DNA from: Clostridia bacterium
GTDB lineage: Bacteria > Bacillota > Thermoanaerobacteria > Thermoanaerobacterales > Thermoanaerobacteraceae
Reading direction: 5' to 3'
Assembly: GCA_012840485.1 (NCBI GenBank)
Contig: DULG01000019.1
Location: 186,001-250,000 of the forward strand
DNA length: 64,000 nucleotides
The position numbers and the translations under genes are program-made. The notes under the pieces are model-generated. The model saw only the letters and a program-made list of their open reading frames with translations. It made no database searches and was not told where the DNA came from. Below, piece after piece: positions 18,375 to 28,440 of this stretch (positions are counted from its first letter, which is position 1; each line of letters begins with the position of its first letter).

Positions 18375-18920
18375 TCACTCTAACCTTGTCATAATCTTAA
18401 TATTGTCCAAAGAGATTCCTGTCTGCCTTGAGACAATTTCTACAATTTGTGCCACTTCTTCTTCTGACAGTTTATCTGCCTGTACAATTACATTTACTAT
18501 ACCATTATCTATCATCACAACTGCATCTTGAAACCCCTTAGCTTTTATCAAATTTTCTATTATCATCTCTTGATTTGTTATTTCTGTAAGTTTTATTATT
18601 TGCCTTTGAGCTTCGTTTCTTGTCGCTTCACTGGTATTTTTATTTTCTACTATTTCTTTTAAAGCATCAATACTTCTACTCCTATTTATTTCTCTTTCTT
18701 CTCTATAAGTAGTAAATATTCCAGTGAAAAGTTTATCTTTTTCTGTACTAGTTTCTTTTGCAGAAGAAGTACTTGTTTGAATAACTTGCGAATTCTGACT
18801 GTACTCATTTTTAGCAGCTTCTTCTTTTTTATTGGTATACCCATAGTTTAAAACAAAAGCAATAGCAATTAGCAAGACAAGGGATATAATCGCTATAAGC
18901 TTTTTTCTCATATAGACCAT
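18375..18920 (-). CDS. spoIIIAH: Stage III sporulation protein SpoIIIAH
   Basis: A 181-aa mother-cell protein with one N-terminal membrane helix (about 6-24) and a YscJ/FliF-like ring-forming domain at the C-terminus (about 95-181, KGFQDAVVMIDNGIVNVIV). With forespore SpoIIQ it forms the channel or feeding tube linking the two compartments. GGAGGAG precedes the start. It ends the spoIIIA operon, 18 nt after spoIIIAG. Confidence 0.95.
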   Translation of the reverse strand: MVYMRKKLIAIISLVLLIAIAFVLNYGYTNKKEEAAKNEYSQNSQVIQTSTSSAKETSTEKDKLFTGIFTTYREEREINRSRSIDALKEIVENKNTSEATRNEAQRQIIKLTEITNQEMIIENLIKAKGFQDAVVMIDNGIVNVIVQADKLSEEEVAQIVEIVSRQTGISLDNIKIMTRLE

Positions 18921-18938
18921 AAAAACTCCTCCCCACTC

Positions 18939-19520
18939 TTATTTTGAAGATATTACCTTTACTTTATAGGCAGGAATCCCCAAAGCAGTTTGAACTGCCG
19001 AAGAAAGTTCGTATCTTAATCTTGGATCTTTTGCTCCATCAGCAACTACAATCACTCCCCTTATTTCTGGCATTTTTCTTTTTAATACAATTGGAGCATT
19101 TTGCCCAGAGGTATCTTGAGAGGTAACTACTCTGTTGTTTGATTCCGTTTGAATGGTTTCTCGAATTCCACCACTGCTATCTTTTTCGCTTGTTGTGGTG
19201 TTAGATTGCACTATATCCATCGCTGCTACTACTTCTTCATCAGAATTTAGTGTTATAAGCACTTCAACGTTTCCCACTCCTTCAATTTTTGATAATATAT
19301 TTTTTAAATCTCTTTCTAATTTTTTGGCATAGTCTTCGCTATCTTTTCCTTTTTGGTCTAAAACCAGTTCTTTGTTATCGTACATATTTGAAGGGCGAGG
19401 TTTTGAAAAAGTACTCGCACCAATCAACAAAATCAATCCTATCAAAAAAACAATTATCAGATTTTCAACTAACTTCTTATTATCTTTTAAAATTTTATCT
19501 TTAAGTTTATTAAAATCCAC
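18939..19520 (-). CDS. spoIIIAG: Stage III sporulation protein SpoIIIAG
   Basis: A 193-aa protein with an N-terminal membrane helix (about 20-40, LIIVFLIGLILLIGAS) and a ring-building-motif domain (about 70-193). SpoIIIAG forms a large ring in the outer forespore membrane as part of the SpoIIIA-SpoIIQ complex. The start is GTG at 19520 with GGAGG 7 nt upstream. A Ser/Thr/Gln-rich stretch (about 115-155) interrupts the ring domain, a normal feature of the family. Confidence 0.95.
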   Translation of the reverse strand: MDFNKLKDKILKDNKKLVENLIIVFLIGLILLIGASTFSKPRPSNMYDNKELVLDQKGKDSEDYAKKLERDLKNILSKIEGVGNVEVLITLNSDEEVVAAMDIVQSNTTTSEKDSSGGIRETIQTESNNRVVTSQDTSGQNAPIVLKRKMPEIRGVIVVADGAKDPRLRYELSSAVQTALGIPAYKVKVISSK

Positions 19521-19538
19521 TCAAGTACCTCCTTTCTT

Positions 19539-20063
19539 TTATTCCTCTTTTATAGTTATATTCTTTAAAGGTACATTATAGAATGCACTGATTGTTTTTT
19601 TAATCTCTTCATAATTAATTTTTTTCTTTTCTGACTTTTCTAATAATATAGTCATCTCTTTTATCTTCCCAAAATCTTTATCCTCTAAGTTTTCAACAAG
19701 TGAAACTTCTATTGTAACTCTGTCAATTTCATAAAGATTTAGAAGTTTCTCTTTAATTTGGTCTATCAGTCTCTTTTTATATTCCGCTACAATTAAATTA
19801 TTTCTCTGTTTTTCTGCTTCTTTTGATATTTGATCTACATTCATGTTTTTCAAAAAATAGTCATTTTTAAATACATAAGCCTCTATATTTGAACCTCCTT
19901 TTAAAAAACTTATCAATGGATTTAAGATAGTTATCATAATTACAAAACCTATCGCAACTTTAGCATATTTTTTTAGGCTGGAGGAAGGAACTAAAAGTTC
20001 TAAAACTATTGAGAGAATTGAAATATAAAGTACCTGCAATATCCAGTTTTTTAAAAACTCCAT
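19539..20063 (-). CDS. spoIIIAF: Stage III sporulation protein SpoIIIAF
   Basis: A 174-aa protein with two N-terminal membrane helices (about 10-26 and 34-54) and a soluble ring-type domain facing the intermembrane space. It is a component of the SpoIIIA complex needed for late sigma-G activity. It sits between spoIIIAE and spoIIIAG with short gaps, as in all endospore formers. Confidence 0.93.
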   Translation of the reverse strand: MEFLKNWILQVLYISILSIVLELLVPSSSLKKYAKVAIGFVIMITILNPLISFLKGGSNIEAYVFKNDYFLKNMNVDQISKEAEKQRNNLIVAEYKKRLIDQIKEKLLNLYEIDRVTIEVSLVENLEDKDFGKIKEMTILLEKSEKKKINYEEIKKTISAFYNVPLKNITIKEE

Positions 20064-20071
20064 TGTTTCAC

Positions 20072-21232
20072 CTACCTCAGCATAGTGGTAATATTAGCTG
20101 TTCCTATAATAGCTGTTATTGTAAAGAACATCATCACAGTAACAGATGCCAATACTCCGAACACATAAGTCAAGGAATTAGCTATATCTGAAAGACAATT
20201 TACAATTCTTTTATCAGAAATAGGCTCAATCACTGCTGCAGCAAATCTATAGATAACTATCAATGAAAAAAGTTTTATTAAAGGCATAGCAGAAATTAGC
20301 ACAATTGCTATAAGCCCATAAGTGCCTACTGCTCCTTTTATCAATAGTGAAGCCCCTATAACTGCATCGACACTATCAGATAAAAGCCCCCCTACTACTG
20401 GCAAAAAAGCACCAACTGTATACTTCGCTGTTCTCGATATAACACCATCTGCCATTGAAGAAGATAAGCCCTGTATAGTTATTACTCCCAAAAAAATACT
20501 CAATAAAATTGAAATAGAAGCTGTAGACAAAGTTTTTAAAAAATCCCCCATTTTCTTCAAAGTAAATTTTTCAGAGATGTTTCCTACAATTTTTACAGCT
20601 GTCATGAGCAAAATAATAGGCAATATAAAATCCCTCATCAGATGGGCTATAAACTCAACTGTCACAATGACAACAGGGTGAAAAAACGCTGCAGAGGTAA
20701 AAGCACCTACTGAAACAAGTAAAGTTATAAGTACAGGTAGCATCGATTGCATAAAATCAACCATTCTGTCAATTGCTTCTTTGCCAATTCCTAAAGCTTC
20801 TGTGAAGCTTTTAACCGCTATTACAATAAAAACTATATAGACCGCTAAAAAAGCAATCTCACTTATATTTTCATTTTCAAAGGAACTGTGCAAATTCATT
20901 AATATGCCACCGATTACAGCCAAAATTAAAAGTTGTATCAAAAGTCTCAGAGAAGAATATAACTCTTTAAAAAACAATTTTAATAAATTCTCAAAAATCT
21001 GTTTTACATTAAAAGGTTGTTTCCCTGTTATCACATTTTGTATATAAGTTTTTAAATCGAAATAAGGGAATATATTGCCATTTTTTTGATTAGCCTCTTT
21101 TACAAATTGGTCAATTTTATAGGTATCAACACCTTTTAACTGCACTTCAAGGCTATCTTTTATCGGTTCAGCTTTTGCAGTTGCCATAAAAAATGTAAGG
21201 AAAAACAAAACCATAAAAAATACTTTTTTCAA
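20072..21232 (-). CDS. spoIIIAE: Stage III sporulation protein SpoIIIAE
   Basis: A 386-aa polytopic membrane protein with an N-terminal signal peptide (about 1-21, VFFMVLFFLTFFMATAKA) and about eight hydrophobic helices from residue 80 on. It is the largest membrane subunit of the SpoIIIA export-like machine in the outer forespore membrane. The segment GAFLPVVGGLLSDSVDAVIGAS is characteristic. Length is as expected. Confidence 0.95.
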   Translation of the reverse strand: MKKVFFMVLFFLTFFMATAKAEPIKDSLEVQLKGVDTYKIDQFVKEANQKNGNIFPYFDLKTYIQNVITGKQPFNVKQIFENLLKLFFKELYSSLRLLIQLLILAVIGGILMNLHSSFENENISEIAFLAVYIVFIVIAVKSFTEALGIGKEAIDRMVDFMQSMLPVLITLLVSVGAFTSAAFFHPVVIVTVEFIAHLMRDFILPIILLMTAVKIVGNISEKFTLKKMGDFLKTLSTASISILLSIFLGVITIQGLSSSMADGVISRTAKYTVGAFLPVVGGLLSDSVDAVIGASLLIKGAVGTYGLIAIVLISAMPLIKLFSLIVIYRFAAAVIEPISDKRIVNCLSDIANSLTYVFGVLASVTVMMFFTITAIIGTANITTMLR

Positions 21233-21244
21233 TCTTTTTACACC

Positions 21245-21631
21245 TCACGGCATTATTGAAAGAATTGTCTCCATAAGAGCTATAATTATTGGGATTGACA
21301 AAAAAACTATTATTATTTTCCCAGCTATCTCTATTTTAGAAGCTAAATTTTTCTCATTTGCGTCGAAACATAGCTGAACTCCAAATTCCGTTATGTAAGC
21401 TATACCAATAATTTTTAAAGTTGTCATAAAATAAATATTGTCAAGTCCGCTTTTTCTAGCAAGGGTGTTTAATACTTCGACAATTGCGTTAAGTTTAGGA
21501 ATAATTATCATAAAGACAATTATACCAGCTATTAAGCTTAAAATTATTGCTATTTCGGGATTTGTCTCCCTTAAAACTGTCAAAATGATTAAAACCACTA
21601 TCCCTAAAATTACAATTTGAAATATTTCCAT
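21245..21631 (-). CDS. spoIIIAD: Stage III sporulation protein SpoIIIAD
   Basis: A 128-aa membrane protein with helices at about 3-20, 26-46, 66-83 and 104-124. It belongs to the SpoIIIAC/AD family, thought to form the membrane base of the SpoIIIA complex. It lies 8 nt downstream of spoIIIAC. The family is recognised from hydrophobic pattern and strict operon position. Confidence 0.94.
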   Translation of the reverse strand: MEIFQIVILGIVVLIILTVLRETNPEIAIILSLIAGIIVFMIIIPKLNAIVEVLNTLARKSGLDNIYFMTTLKIIGIAYITEFGVQLCFDANEKNLASKIEIAGKIIIVFLSIPIIIALMETILSIMP

Positions 21632-21639
21632 TTTATCAC

Positions 21640-21837
21640 CTAATGAAGTTGAAATATTGTTTTCACCGCATTAAACAAATTGTTTATCATATTTATCACC
21701 ATCATTAAAACAACAACTATCCCCGCTAATGTTACCATCATAGCCTGTTCTTCTCTGCCTGAACGAATGAGAATCTGATTAAGCACTGTAACTAAAATTC
21801 CAATTGCTGCAATCTTAAAAATTATATCTATGTTCAT
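21640..21837 (-). CDS. spoIIIAC: Stage III sporulation protein SpoIIIAC
   Basis: A 65-aa protein with two membrane helices (about 4-22 and 33-52). NQILIRSGREEQAMMVTLAGIVVVL is the conserved loop and second helix of this family. It is small but real, supported by operon position, length and a good fit to SpoIIIAC elsewhere. Confidence 0.95.
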   Translation of the reverse strand: MNIDIIFKIAAIGILVTVLNQILIRSGREEQAMMVTLAGIVVVLMMVINMINNLFNAVKTIFQLH

Positions 21838-21849
21838 TCCAATCCTCCT

Positions 21850-22362
21850 CTATAAAAACAATATGATTATTGCCAATCCTGTCAAAACCCCAATATTTTT
21901 ATATAATTTTTCATTTTTTTTGTTCTCTTCCTCAGCACTACTTAGCTGCCTTTTTAAAAGTTCAACAGCTAAGTCAAAATTTTTTTCTTGACTATATACA
22001 TCAGATTTACCAAGACCATATCCAAAAGACCTGAGAATTTCAATATCCTCCTTCTTGAGATAACCACTGTCCCATTCTTTTAAAGCAGCTTCCCATGCTT
22101 CTCCTCCACTGTAACCTTTATTTTCAAGCAATATTTCTGCTGCTTTTATAAAAAGCGGTTTTATACTTTTATCTAAAGAGGAAGAAATTGTTATAAATAT
22201 TTCTGCCATAGGGTCCTTTGAATATGTAACTTCAATTTTACATAGATTCAAAGCTGAAATTAAATTTTTGAGTATGCGAAACCTCATTTTATACTTAAAA
22301 GCTGCCATATATCCTAGAGAAGTAGTAGAAAAAAACACCAATAACATTCCTAATAATTTCAT
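21850..22362 (-). CDS. spoIIIAB: Stage III sporulation protein SpoIIIAB
   Basis: A 170-aa protein with N- and C-terminal membrane helices (about 3-20 and 153-170) and a helical middle resembling a GspF-type domain. It probably anchors the SpoIIIAA ATPase to the membrane complex. It overlaps spoIIIAA by 4 nt, so the two are translationally coupled. Confidence 0.94.
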   Translation of the reverse strand: MKLLGMLLVFFSTTSLGYMAAFKYKMRFRILKNLISALNLCKIEVTYSKDPMAEIFITISSSLDKSIKPLFIKAAEILLENKGYSGGEAWEAALKEWDSGYLKKEDIEILRSFGYGLGKSDVYSQEKNFDLAVELLKRQLSSAEEENKKNEKLYKNIGVLTGLAIIILFL

Positions 22363-23357
22363 TTATTAAGTGTCCCTCCTCTATAGGGTCCTTTAAACAC
22401 TATATCAAAATTTTCATCTAACATTTTTTCTATAGTTCCTGCCCCTAAACGTCTGCTTAAAATTATGTATCGCTGAAAATATTTCAAAGAAATTATTTCT
22501 TTTAAAACAGGTTTTTTCATAAGGTCATCTATGTCATTTGCATGAACAGTAGTTATAATTTTGACACCGGTATTTAATACCTCATGAATTGCTTGTATAT
22601 CTTCCTTTTTACCTATTTCATCTGTCACTATAACTTCTGGAGACATAGATCTTATAAGCATTATCATCCCATAAGCTTTAGGACACCCATCTAAAACATC
22701 AGTCCTTATACCTACATCCATTTGAGGTATACCATTGTGACAACCGGCGATTTCAGACCTTTCGTCTACTACACCTACTTTTTTACCCTTTAATCCCAAA
22801 AAATCTATTCCATTGCTCAAATTCCTTGTTATATCCCTTAAAAGGGTAGTTTTACCACATTGAGGAGGCGATATTATCAGAGTATTATAAATATTCTTAT
22901 ATGGAGTAATCAAATGTTCTATTATCTTTTCTGAAACACCTTTTATTTCCTTCGATATTCTATAATTGTATCCAGAAATATTTTTTAAAGTTTTTATATA
23001 ACCATTTTCCAAAACACATTTTCCTACTATTCCTACCCTATAACCACCTCTTAGGGTTATATAGCCATTGCGTATTTCTTCTTCAAAGGCATAAACTGAA
23101 GATTTTGATATTAACTGAAGAGCTTTTTCACAGTCTTCAAATGTCACTATATACGCAGAAGAAGGAGTAAAGATCAAATTTCCTTCTTTTGATACAAACT
23201 TCTCTTCACTTTTTAAATAAACAGAAAGAGGTTTATTTACCCTCAAACGTATTTCCTCTACCTCCTCTAACTCTTCACAAGGAATCCTTGCAATTGCTTC
23301 TCTCACTGAAGGAGGAAGAGAATAAAGAAGTTCTTCAAAATTTTTTCTTGGGTTCAT
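22359..23357 (-). CDS. spoIIIAA: Stage III sporulation ATPase SpoIIIAA
   Basis: A 332-aa P-loop ATPase of the secretion-ATPase (VirB11/GspE-like) type that energises the SpoIIIA complex. Walker A SPPQCGKTTLLRD and Walker B VIVTDEIGKKED are intact, followed by a VHANDIDDL segment. The ATG at 23357 has GGAGGG 8 nt upstream and is preferred over the ORF-track start at 23381. It opens the eight-gene spoIIIA operon. Confidence 0.96.
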   Translation of the reverse strand: MNPRKNFEELLYSLPPSVREAIARIPCEELEEVEEIRLRVNKPLSVYLKSEEKFVSKEGNLIFTPSSAYIVTFEDCEKALQLISKSSVYAFEEEIRNGYITLRGGYRVGIVGKCVLENGYIKTLKNISGYNYRISKEIKGVSEKIIEHLITPYKNIYNTLIISPPQCGKTTLLRDITRNLSNGIDFLGLKGKKVGVVDERSEIAGCHNGIPQMDVGIRTDVLDGCPKAYGMIMLIRSMSPEVIVTDEIGKKEDIQAIHEVLNTGVKIITTVHANDIDDLMKKPVLKEIISLKYFQRYIILSRRLGAGTIEKMLDENFDIVFKGPYRGGTLNK

Positions 23358-23380
23358 AGACCTGTCCCTCCTTTTGTACA

Positions 23381-23409
23381 ATTATATTTTCGTGGCTATA
23401 TATTTATGA
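23381..23409 (-). promoter_or_regulatory. Candidate sigma-E-type promoter of spoIIIA
   Basis: TCATAAA (23403-23409) and AATATAAT (23381-23388) are 14 nt apart on the minus strand. Spacing fits the mother-cell sigma-E class and the -10 matches CATACAMT at about 6 of 8 positions. Position and operon identity make sense, but the sequence match alone is modest. Confidence 0.35.
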
Positions 23410-23411
23410 AT

Positions 23412-23452
23412 AAAAAAATCCCCACTAACTTTTCGTTAGTGGGGATTTTTTT
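23412..23452 (-). terminator. Strong, probably bidirectional terminator
   Basis: A 12-bp perfect stem (ATCCCCACTAAC / GTTAGTGGGGAT, loop 23430-23434) is flanked by runs of A on one side and T on the other. It follows the stop of the CD1247-like gene directly and isolates it from spoIIIAA. Confidence 0.93.
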
Positions 23453-23454
23453 AT

Positions 23455-23904
23455 TTAGTCATCATCATCTACAATCTTTAAATCTTTTACCTTTAAAGTC
23501 GCATTGCAGTGAGGACAAACCAATTCCGCATCTTCATCTTCCAACAATTCCTCTTCTACGCTCATAAGCATATGGCAATTAGGGCACTCTACTTCCACAT
23601 ATTCTTCATAATCTTCCTCGTCCTCATCCTCATCTTCATAATCATAGTCGTAATCATCGTCTTCTTCCTCATAGTCTTCATCGCCATAGATGTGATTTTC
23701 AATTTCAGAGAGGTCCTCATCTATTTCTCCTACATAATCATCTAACTCAGAATGAGAAGCCTCTAATTCATTTATTGCATCTGCAAAATCTTCTAGAGTA
23801 TCTAAAATTGCCAAAATTATTTTTCCTTCTTTTGTGCTGTCATCTATTCCCAAGCCGTCTGCTAATCCTCTCAAGTAAGAAACTCTTTCATTTAAGTATT
23901 CCAT
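23455..23904 (-). CDS. CD1247-like protein with acidic linker and zinc ribbon
   Basis: A 149-aa protein in three parts: a helical N-terminal domain (1-70, RVSYLRGLADGLGIDDSTKEGKII), an extremely acidic Asp/Glu/Tyr linker (about 71-103), and a C-terminal zinc ribbon with CPNC and CPHC pairs. The N-terminal part resembles the CD1247 N-terminal domain of Clostridia. Function is unknown; the ribbon suggests contact with a nucleic acid or RNA polymerase, but that is inference. It lies between efp and spoIIIA and has its own strong terminator. Confidence 0.8.
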   Translation of the reverse strand: MEYLNERVSYLRGLADGLGIDDSTKEGKIILAILDTLEDFADAINELEASHSELDDYVGEIDEDLSEIENHIYGDEDYEEEDDDYDYDYEDEDEDEEDYEEYVEVECPNCHMLMSVEEELLEDEDAELVCPHCNATLKVKDLKIVDDDD

Positions 23905-23952
23905 ACTTCATATACCCTCCTTTACAAAATAGTATTTGACAAATTGCTGGGT

Positions 23953-24510
23953 TTATACTCTCTCTAGATATTCTCCTGTCCGTGTATCAATTCTTATTTT
24001 GTCTCCAACATTTACAAATAATGGAACTTGGATGACAGCACCAGTTTCTACAGTTGCCGGTTTAGATCCACCTGTTGCAGTATCTCCTTTAAAACCAGGC
24101 TCTGTCTCTACAACTTCTAATTCAACAAAAGTTGGCGGTTCAACGGAAAAGGCTTCGCCTTTGTAAAACTTTACTGTAACAATCATATTTTCTTTTATGT
24201 ATTTAATTGCATCTTCTACCTTATCGTAATTTAAAGGAATTTGTTCGTAGGTCTCTGTGTCCATAAAATAATAAAGTTCTCCATCATTGTACAAATATTG
24301 CATTTCTCTTCTTTCTATAACTGCTTCCTCAAATTTTTCTGTTGGGCTAAAAGTCCTTTCAATAACTGCTCCTGTCATAACATTTTTTAACTTTGTCCTT
24401 ACAAAAGCTGCTCCTTTTCCCGGTTTAACATGCATAAAATCTACCACTGTAAAAACCTGACCGTCAACCTCAATAGTTACTCCTTTCCTGAAATCGCCTG
24501 CTGCTATCAA
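23953..24510 (-). CDS. efp: Translation elongation factor P
   Basis: A 185-aa three-domain factor that relieves ribosome stalling at polyproline. It begins [24 protein letters not shown] with the tip loop [13 protein letters not shown], whose lysine is the usual modified position. The middle and C-terminal OB domains ([31 protein letters not shown]) are normal. It follows the aminopeptidase gene by 18 nt, the standard Firmicute pair. Confidence 0.97.
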   Translation of the reverse strand: MIAAGDFRKGVTIEVDGQVFTVVDFMHVKPGKGAAFVRTKLKNVMTGAVIERTFSPTEKFEEAVIERREMQYLYNDGELYYFMDTETYEQIPLNYDKVEDAIKYIKENMIVTVKFYKGEAFSVEPPTFVELEVVETEPGFKGDTATGGSKPATVETGAVIQVPLFVNVGDKIRIDTRTGEYLERV

Positions 24511-24528
24511 AAAAATCCCTCCATCACT

Positions 24529-25593
24529 TTAGTTTAATTCAATTAAGTGTTTTGGTGCTTTAGTTAAATTTATAACACCATCTTCTTTTAATAATACCAT
24601 ATCTTCGATTCTTACGCCACCAAAATCGGGAATATATATTCCCGGTTCTACTGTAACAATTGACCCTTCTTTTAAAATTTCTTCTTTTTTGAAAGACAAG
24701 CTTGGTGCTTCATGTACTTCAAGCCCAACTCCATGTCCTAAAGAATGACTGAAATATTGGCCATAGCCCTTTTCTCCAATGACAGACCTTGCAAAAAAGT
24801 CCGCCTCTTTAGAAGTAATACCTGCTTTTATATTTTTTATGGCATTTTCTTGCGCTTCCAAGACTATATTGTATATCTCTTTTTGCTTATCATCTGCCTT
24901 CCCCATCACTATTGTCCTCGTCATATCAGAACAATAACCGGCTACTTTACATCCAAAATCAATTGTAACAAAATCTCCTTTTTCTATAACTTTTTCAGAA
25001 GCTTTACCATGTGGAAGAGAAGACCTTTTGCCTGATGCCACAATAGTATCAAAGGACAGGCCCTCTGACCCTTCTTTTTTCATAAAACACTCCAATTCTA
25101 GGGCAACTTCTTTTTCTCTCATACCAACTTTAATGAAATTCAATATGTGCTCAAAGGCTCTGTCAGTAATATTTTGCGCTTTTTTTATATATTCTATTTC
25201 TTCTTCATCTTTTACCATTCTTAAGGTTTCAACCAAATTGGCTTGGGGTACTAGCTCAATCTCTAAAAAATCTTTTAATTCTCTATACTGTCCATAAGAG
25301 ATACTTTCTTCAAAAGCCAATTTTTTCATTCCCAATGTTTTAATGTATTCTTTTAAAACATCTTTTATGCCAATTTTGTGTTCAACAACTTCAAAATCCC
25401 TAACTTCTTTTTGAGCCTGCTCAGTATATCTTCCATCTGTGATAAAAATAGCCTTATCATGAGTGACTAAAGCTACACTGTCATCTCCAGTAAAACCAGT
25501 AATGTATGTAACATTTACAAACTTATAAATTACAAAAGCTTCTATGTCTTTTTCTTTCATCAAATTTCTTAAATTTTGTAATCGCCTATTCAC
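24529..25593 (-). CDS. Xaa-Pro aminopeptidase / M24 peptidase
   Basis: A 354-aa creatinase-fold metallopeptidase. The N-terminal domain (1-125) precedes an M24 catalytic domain with metal ligands in TIDFGCKVAGYCSDMTRT (two Asp), HSLGHGVGLEVHE (His), TVEPGIYIP and GVRIEDM (two Glu). It removes N-terminal residues before proline. The pairing with efp corresponds to Bacillus yqhT-efp. It could be a prolidase; substrate preference cannot be read. Confidence 0.93.
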   Translation of the reverse strand: MNRRLQNLRNLMKEKDIEAFVIYKFVNVTYITGFTGDDSVALVTHDKAIFITDGRYTEQAQKEVRDFEVVEHKIGIKDVLKEYIKTLGMKKLAFEESISYGQYRELKDFLEIELVPQANLVETLRMVKDEEEIEYIKKAQNITDRAFEHILNFIKVGMREKEVALELECFMKKEGSEGLSFDTIVASGKRSSLPHGKASEKVIEKGDFVTIDFGCKVAGYCSDMTRTIVMGKADDKQKEIYNIVLEAQENAIKNIKAGITSKEADFFARSVIGEKGYGQYFSHSLGHGVGLEVHEAPSLSFKKEEILKEGSIVTVEPGIYIPDFGGVRIEDMVLLKEDGVINLTKAPKHLIELN

Positions 25594-25598
25594 AATTT

Positions 25599-26045
25599 TT
25601 ACCCCCCAATTGAATCCTCTAAAAGCTTCACTGCGTAAAGAGCAAGTACGTAACTGTAAGGTCCAAATCCAGTAATTACTCCTTTACACTTAGAAGCTGT
25701 CACAGAAGTTTTTCGAAACTCCTCCCTACCAAAAATATTAGAAATGTGAACTTCTATTACAGGTACCGAAACAGATCCAATAGCGTCCATAATAGCCAAA
25801 CTGTAATGAGTATAAGCTGCTGGGTTTATAATTATAGCATCGAAATTGTTTTCTGCAGAATGAATTAGATTAATTATTTCTCCTTCACTATTAGACTGCT
25901 GAATCTTTACAGCAATATCTAGTTTTGCAGCCTCTCTTTTTATTAGATTGTTTATTTCATCAAAACTTATATCTCCATATACTTCTTTTTCTCTCTTCCC
26001 TGTGAGATTTACATTGGGACCATGAATTAATAACACTCTTTTCAT
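25599..26045 (-). CDS. aroQ: Type II 3-dehydroquinate dehydratase
   Basis: A 148-aa dodecameric enzyme for step three of the shikimate pathway. It shows the family start [20 protein letters not shown] with the catalytic Tyr/Arg region, [22 protein letters not shown] and [15 protein letters not shown]-type sequence. Together with aroK (29313) and aroE (39753) it places three shikimate genes in this stretch. Confidence 0.96.
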   Translation of the reverse strand: MKRVLLIHGPNVNLTGKREKEVYGDISFDEINNLIKREAAKLDIAVKIQQSNSEGEIINLIHSAENNFDAIIINPAAYTHYSLAIMDAIGSVSVPVIEVHISNIFGREEFRKTSVTASKCKGVITGFGPYSYVLALYAVKLLEDSIGG

Positions 26046-26075
26046 AATCTCACCTCACTTTACTTATAATACACC

Positions 26076-27332
26076 TTATTTCCTTATTTGTCCACTGCCT
26101 AAAATTACATACTTATAGGTGGTAAGCTCTTTAAGTCCCATTGGCCCTCTTGCGTGCATCTTTTGCGTACTTATCCCTATTTCTGCTCCAAATCCAAACT
26201 CTCCTCCATCAGTAAATCGAGTAGAAGCATTGACATAAACAGCAGCCGAATCTACAGCTTTTAAAAATCTCATTGCATTTTCATAATTTTCTGTAATGAT
26301 GCTTTCAGAATGACCTGTCGAATACTTTGAAATGTGTTCTAAAGCTTCTTCTATATTCTCTACAACTTTTACAGCTAGTATAAGGTCTAAATACTCTGTT
26401 TCCCAATCTTTGTCTGTAGCTTCTTTAACCTCAGGGCATATTTCTTTTGTAATTTGACAACCTCTTACTTCCACTCCTAAAGATGACAATTGTCTAACCA
26501 TTATAGGCAAAAATTCTTTTGCAACAGCTTTATGTACTAAAACTGTCTCTACTGCATTACATACCCCAGGCCTTTGAACCTTAGCATTCACAATGATATC
26601 CTTTGCCATTTCAAACTTAGCTGTTTCATCTACAAAAATATGGCAATTACCTACCCCTGTTTCTATCACAGGTACTGTAGAATTTTCAATGACATTTTTA
26701 ATAAGACTGGCTCCTCCTCTAGGTATGATAAGGTCAATAAGACCGTTTAACTTCATCATTCGGTTTACTTCTTCCCTGTCAGTATTTTCTATAAGCTGTA
26801 TTGCCCCTTCAGGAATGCCACTTCTCAAAGCTGCTTCAGCAAGAATAGAAGCAATTGCTATATTAGAGTTTATGGCATCACTACCTCCTCTTAAAATTAC
26901 GGCATTTCCTGATTTTAAACAAAGACCTGCAGCATCAGCTGTCACATTAGGGCGAGACTCGTATACTATGCCTATCACTCCAATTGGAACTCTCATTTTA
27001 CCAATCTGAAGTCCATTAGGTCTTTTCCACATCTCTTCTATATTTCCAACAGGGTCTTTTAAAGCTGCAATATCTTTTAGTCCTTGTGCCATAGCTTTTA
27101 TTCTTTTTTCATCCAGTCTTAATCTATCTATAAGTGAAGCTTTCACATTTCTTTTTTCGGCTTCTAAAACATCTTTTTCATTAGCCTCGAGTATTTTATT
27201 TATATTTTTCACTAAAGCCTCTGCCATAGATTCCAAAGCTAAATTTTTTATATTTTCCTCCAATACTGCCATTTTTCTTGCTGCAATCCTTGCCTTTTTT
27301 GCTTTTAACTCAACTTCCATAGCTTTTTCCAT
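26076..27332 (-). CDS. proA: Gamma-glutamyl phosphate reductase
   Basis: A 418-aa aldehyde-dehydrogenase-fold enzyme of proline synthesis that reduces glutamyl-5-phosphate. The catalytic cysteine lies in [15 protein letters not shown], and the C-terminal signature [18 protein letters not shown] is intact. ATG 27332 with GAGGGG 6 nt upstream is preferred to the ORF-track start at 27350. It overlaps proB by 23 nt. Confidence 0.96.
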   Translation of the reverse strand: MEKAMEVELKAKKARIAARKMAVLEENIKNLALESMAEALVKNINKILEANEKDVLEAEKRNVKASLIDRLRLDEKRIKAMAQGLKDIAALKDPVGNIEEMWKRPNGLQIGKMRVPIGVIGIVYESRPNVTADAAGLCLKSGNAVILRGGSDAINSNIAIASILAEAALRSGIPEGAIQLIENTDREEVNRMMKLNGLIDLIIPRGGASLIKNVIENSTVPVIETGVGNCHIFVDETAKFEMAKDIIVNAKVQRPGVCNAVETVLVHKAVAKEFLPIMVRQLSSLGVEVRGCQITKEICPEVKEATDKDWETEYLDLILAVKVVENIEEALEHISKYSTGHSESIITENYENAMRFLKAVDSAAVYVNASTRFTDGGEFGFGAEIGISTQKMHARGPMGLKELTTYKYVILGSGQIRK

Positions 27333-28440
27333 AGCTTTCCCCTCTTTCAAGTATCACGAGATTGTCTCTGTGAATTACTTCATCGTAATATTTATAACCC
27401 AATATGGTCTCTATTTCATGAGTTTTACATCCCTTTATCTTTTTAACTTCTTCTGAAGAATAGTTTATGAGTCCTCTTGCAATTTCCTTTTCTTGATAGT
27501 CAATTACTGCAACACAATCTCCCACATCGTAATCTCCTTCAGTTTTTACAATTCCACTGGGCAGCAAACTTTTTCCCTGTTTTACTATAGCTTTTGCTGC
27601 TCCTTCATCAATAAATAGAAAACCACTAACTTTCGCATTAAAAGCAATCCAAATTTTTCTGCTATTTATCGGATTTTTCATGGGCAAAAAAGTAGTACCT
27701 ATCTTTTCTCCACTGACTATCCTGTTTAATACATGGTCAATTTTACCATTTGCAATAATCATCTTGACTCCTGAATTAAAACATATTTTCGCCGCCTGAA
27801 TCTTTGTATACATCCCCCCTGTCCCTCTTTTTGTTCCTGCACCACCGGCAATTTTCAAAAGCTCATCTGAAAACTCTTCCACTACTTCTATTACTTTGGC
27901 ATCTTTATAAAGCCTGGGGTCTTTATCATAAAGCCCGTCAATGTCAGTCAAAATTATTAAAAGGTCAGCCTCAACTAAACTGGCAACTAGAGCAGCCAAA
28001 GTATCATTGTCTCCAATTTTTATCTCATCAACAGTTACAGTATCATTTTCATTTATTATTGGCACAACACCCCATTTTAGTAAATTGGAAAGGGCATAGC
28101 TTACATTTAAATATCTCTTTCTGTCGCTAAAATCCTCCTTTGTCAAAAGAACTTGTGCAGTAATTTTGCCATATTCATTAAAAAACTTTTCATAAATCTC
28201 AATTAAAAGCCCTTGCCCTATAGCTGCTAGAGATTGCTTTTGTGGAATGGTTTTGGGTTTTTCCTTTAGATTTAGCTTTCCCATTCCTGCTCCAATTGCT
28301 CCAGAAGTGACTAGTATCACTTCTTCCCCTCTGTTTAACAGATTGGCAATCTGCCTTACCAATTTTTCCATTATTTCTAAATTCAATTTTCCATTTTCAT
28401 ATGTCAGAGTACTTGTTCCAACCTTTACTACAATTCTCAT
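27310..28440 (-). CDS. proB: Glutamate 5-kinase
   Basis: A 376-aa amino-acid kinase with a C-terminal PUA domain (about 275-360), the first enzyme of proline synthesis. Motifs include [51 protein letters not shown] and [14 protein letters not shown]. Its start overlaps the stop of the upstream TIM-barrel gene in ATGA, so translation is coupled. Confidence 0.96.
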   Translation of the reverse strand: MRIVVKVGTSTLTYENGKLNLEIMEKLVRQIANLLNRGEEVILVTSGAIGAGMGKLNLKEKPKTIPQKQSLAAIGQGLLIEIYEKFFNEYGKITAQVLLTKEDFSDRKRYLNVSYALSNLLKWGVVPIINENDTVTVDEIKIGDNDTLAALVASLVEADLLIILTDIDGLYDKDPRLYKDAKVIEVVEEFSDELLKIAGGAGTKRGTGGMYTKIQAAKICFNSGVKMIIANGKIDHVLNRIVSGEKIGTTFLPMKNPINSRKIWIAFNAKVSGFLFIDEGAAKAIVKQGKSLLPSGIVKTEGDYDVGDCVAVIDYQEKEIARGLINYSSEEVKKIKGCKTHEIETILGYKYYDEVIHRDNLVILERGESYGKSYGS

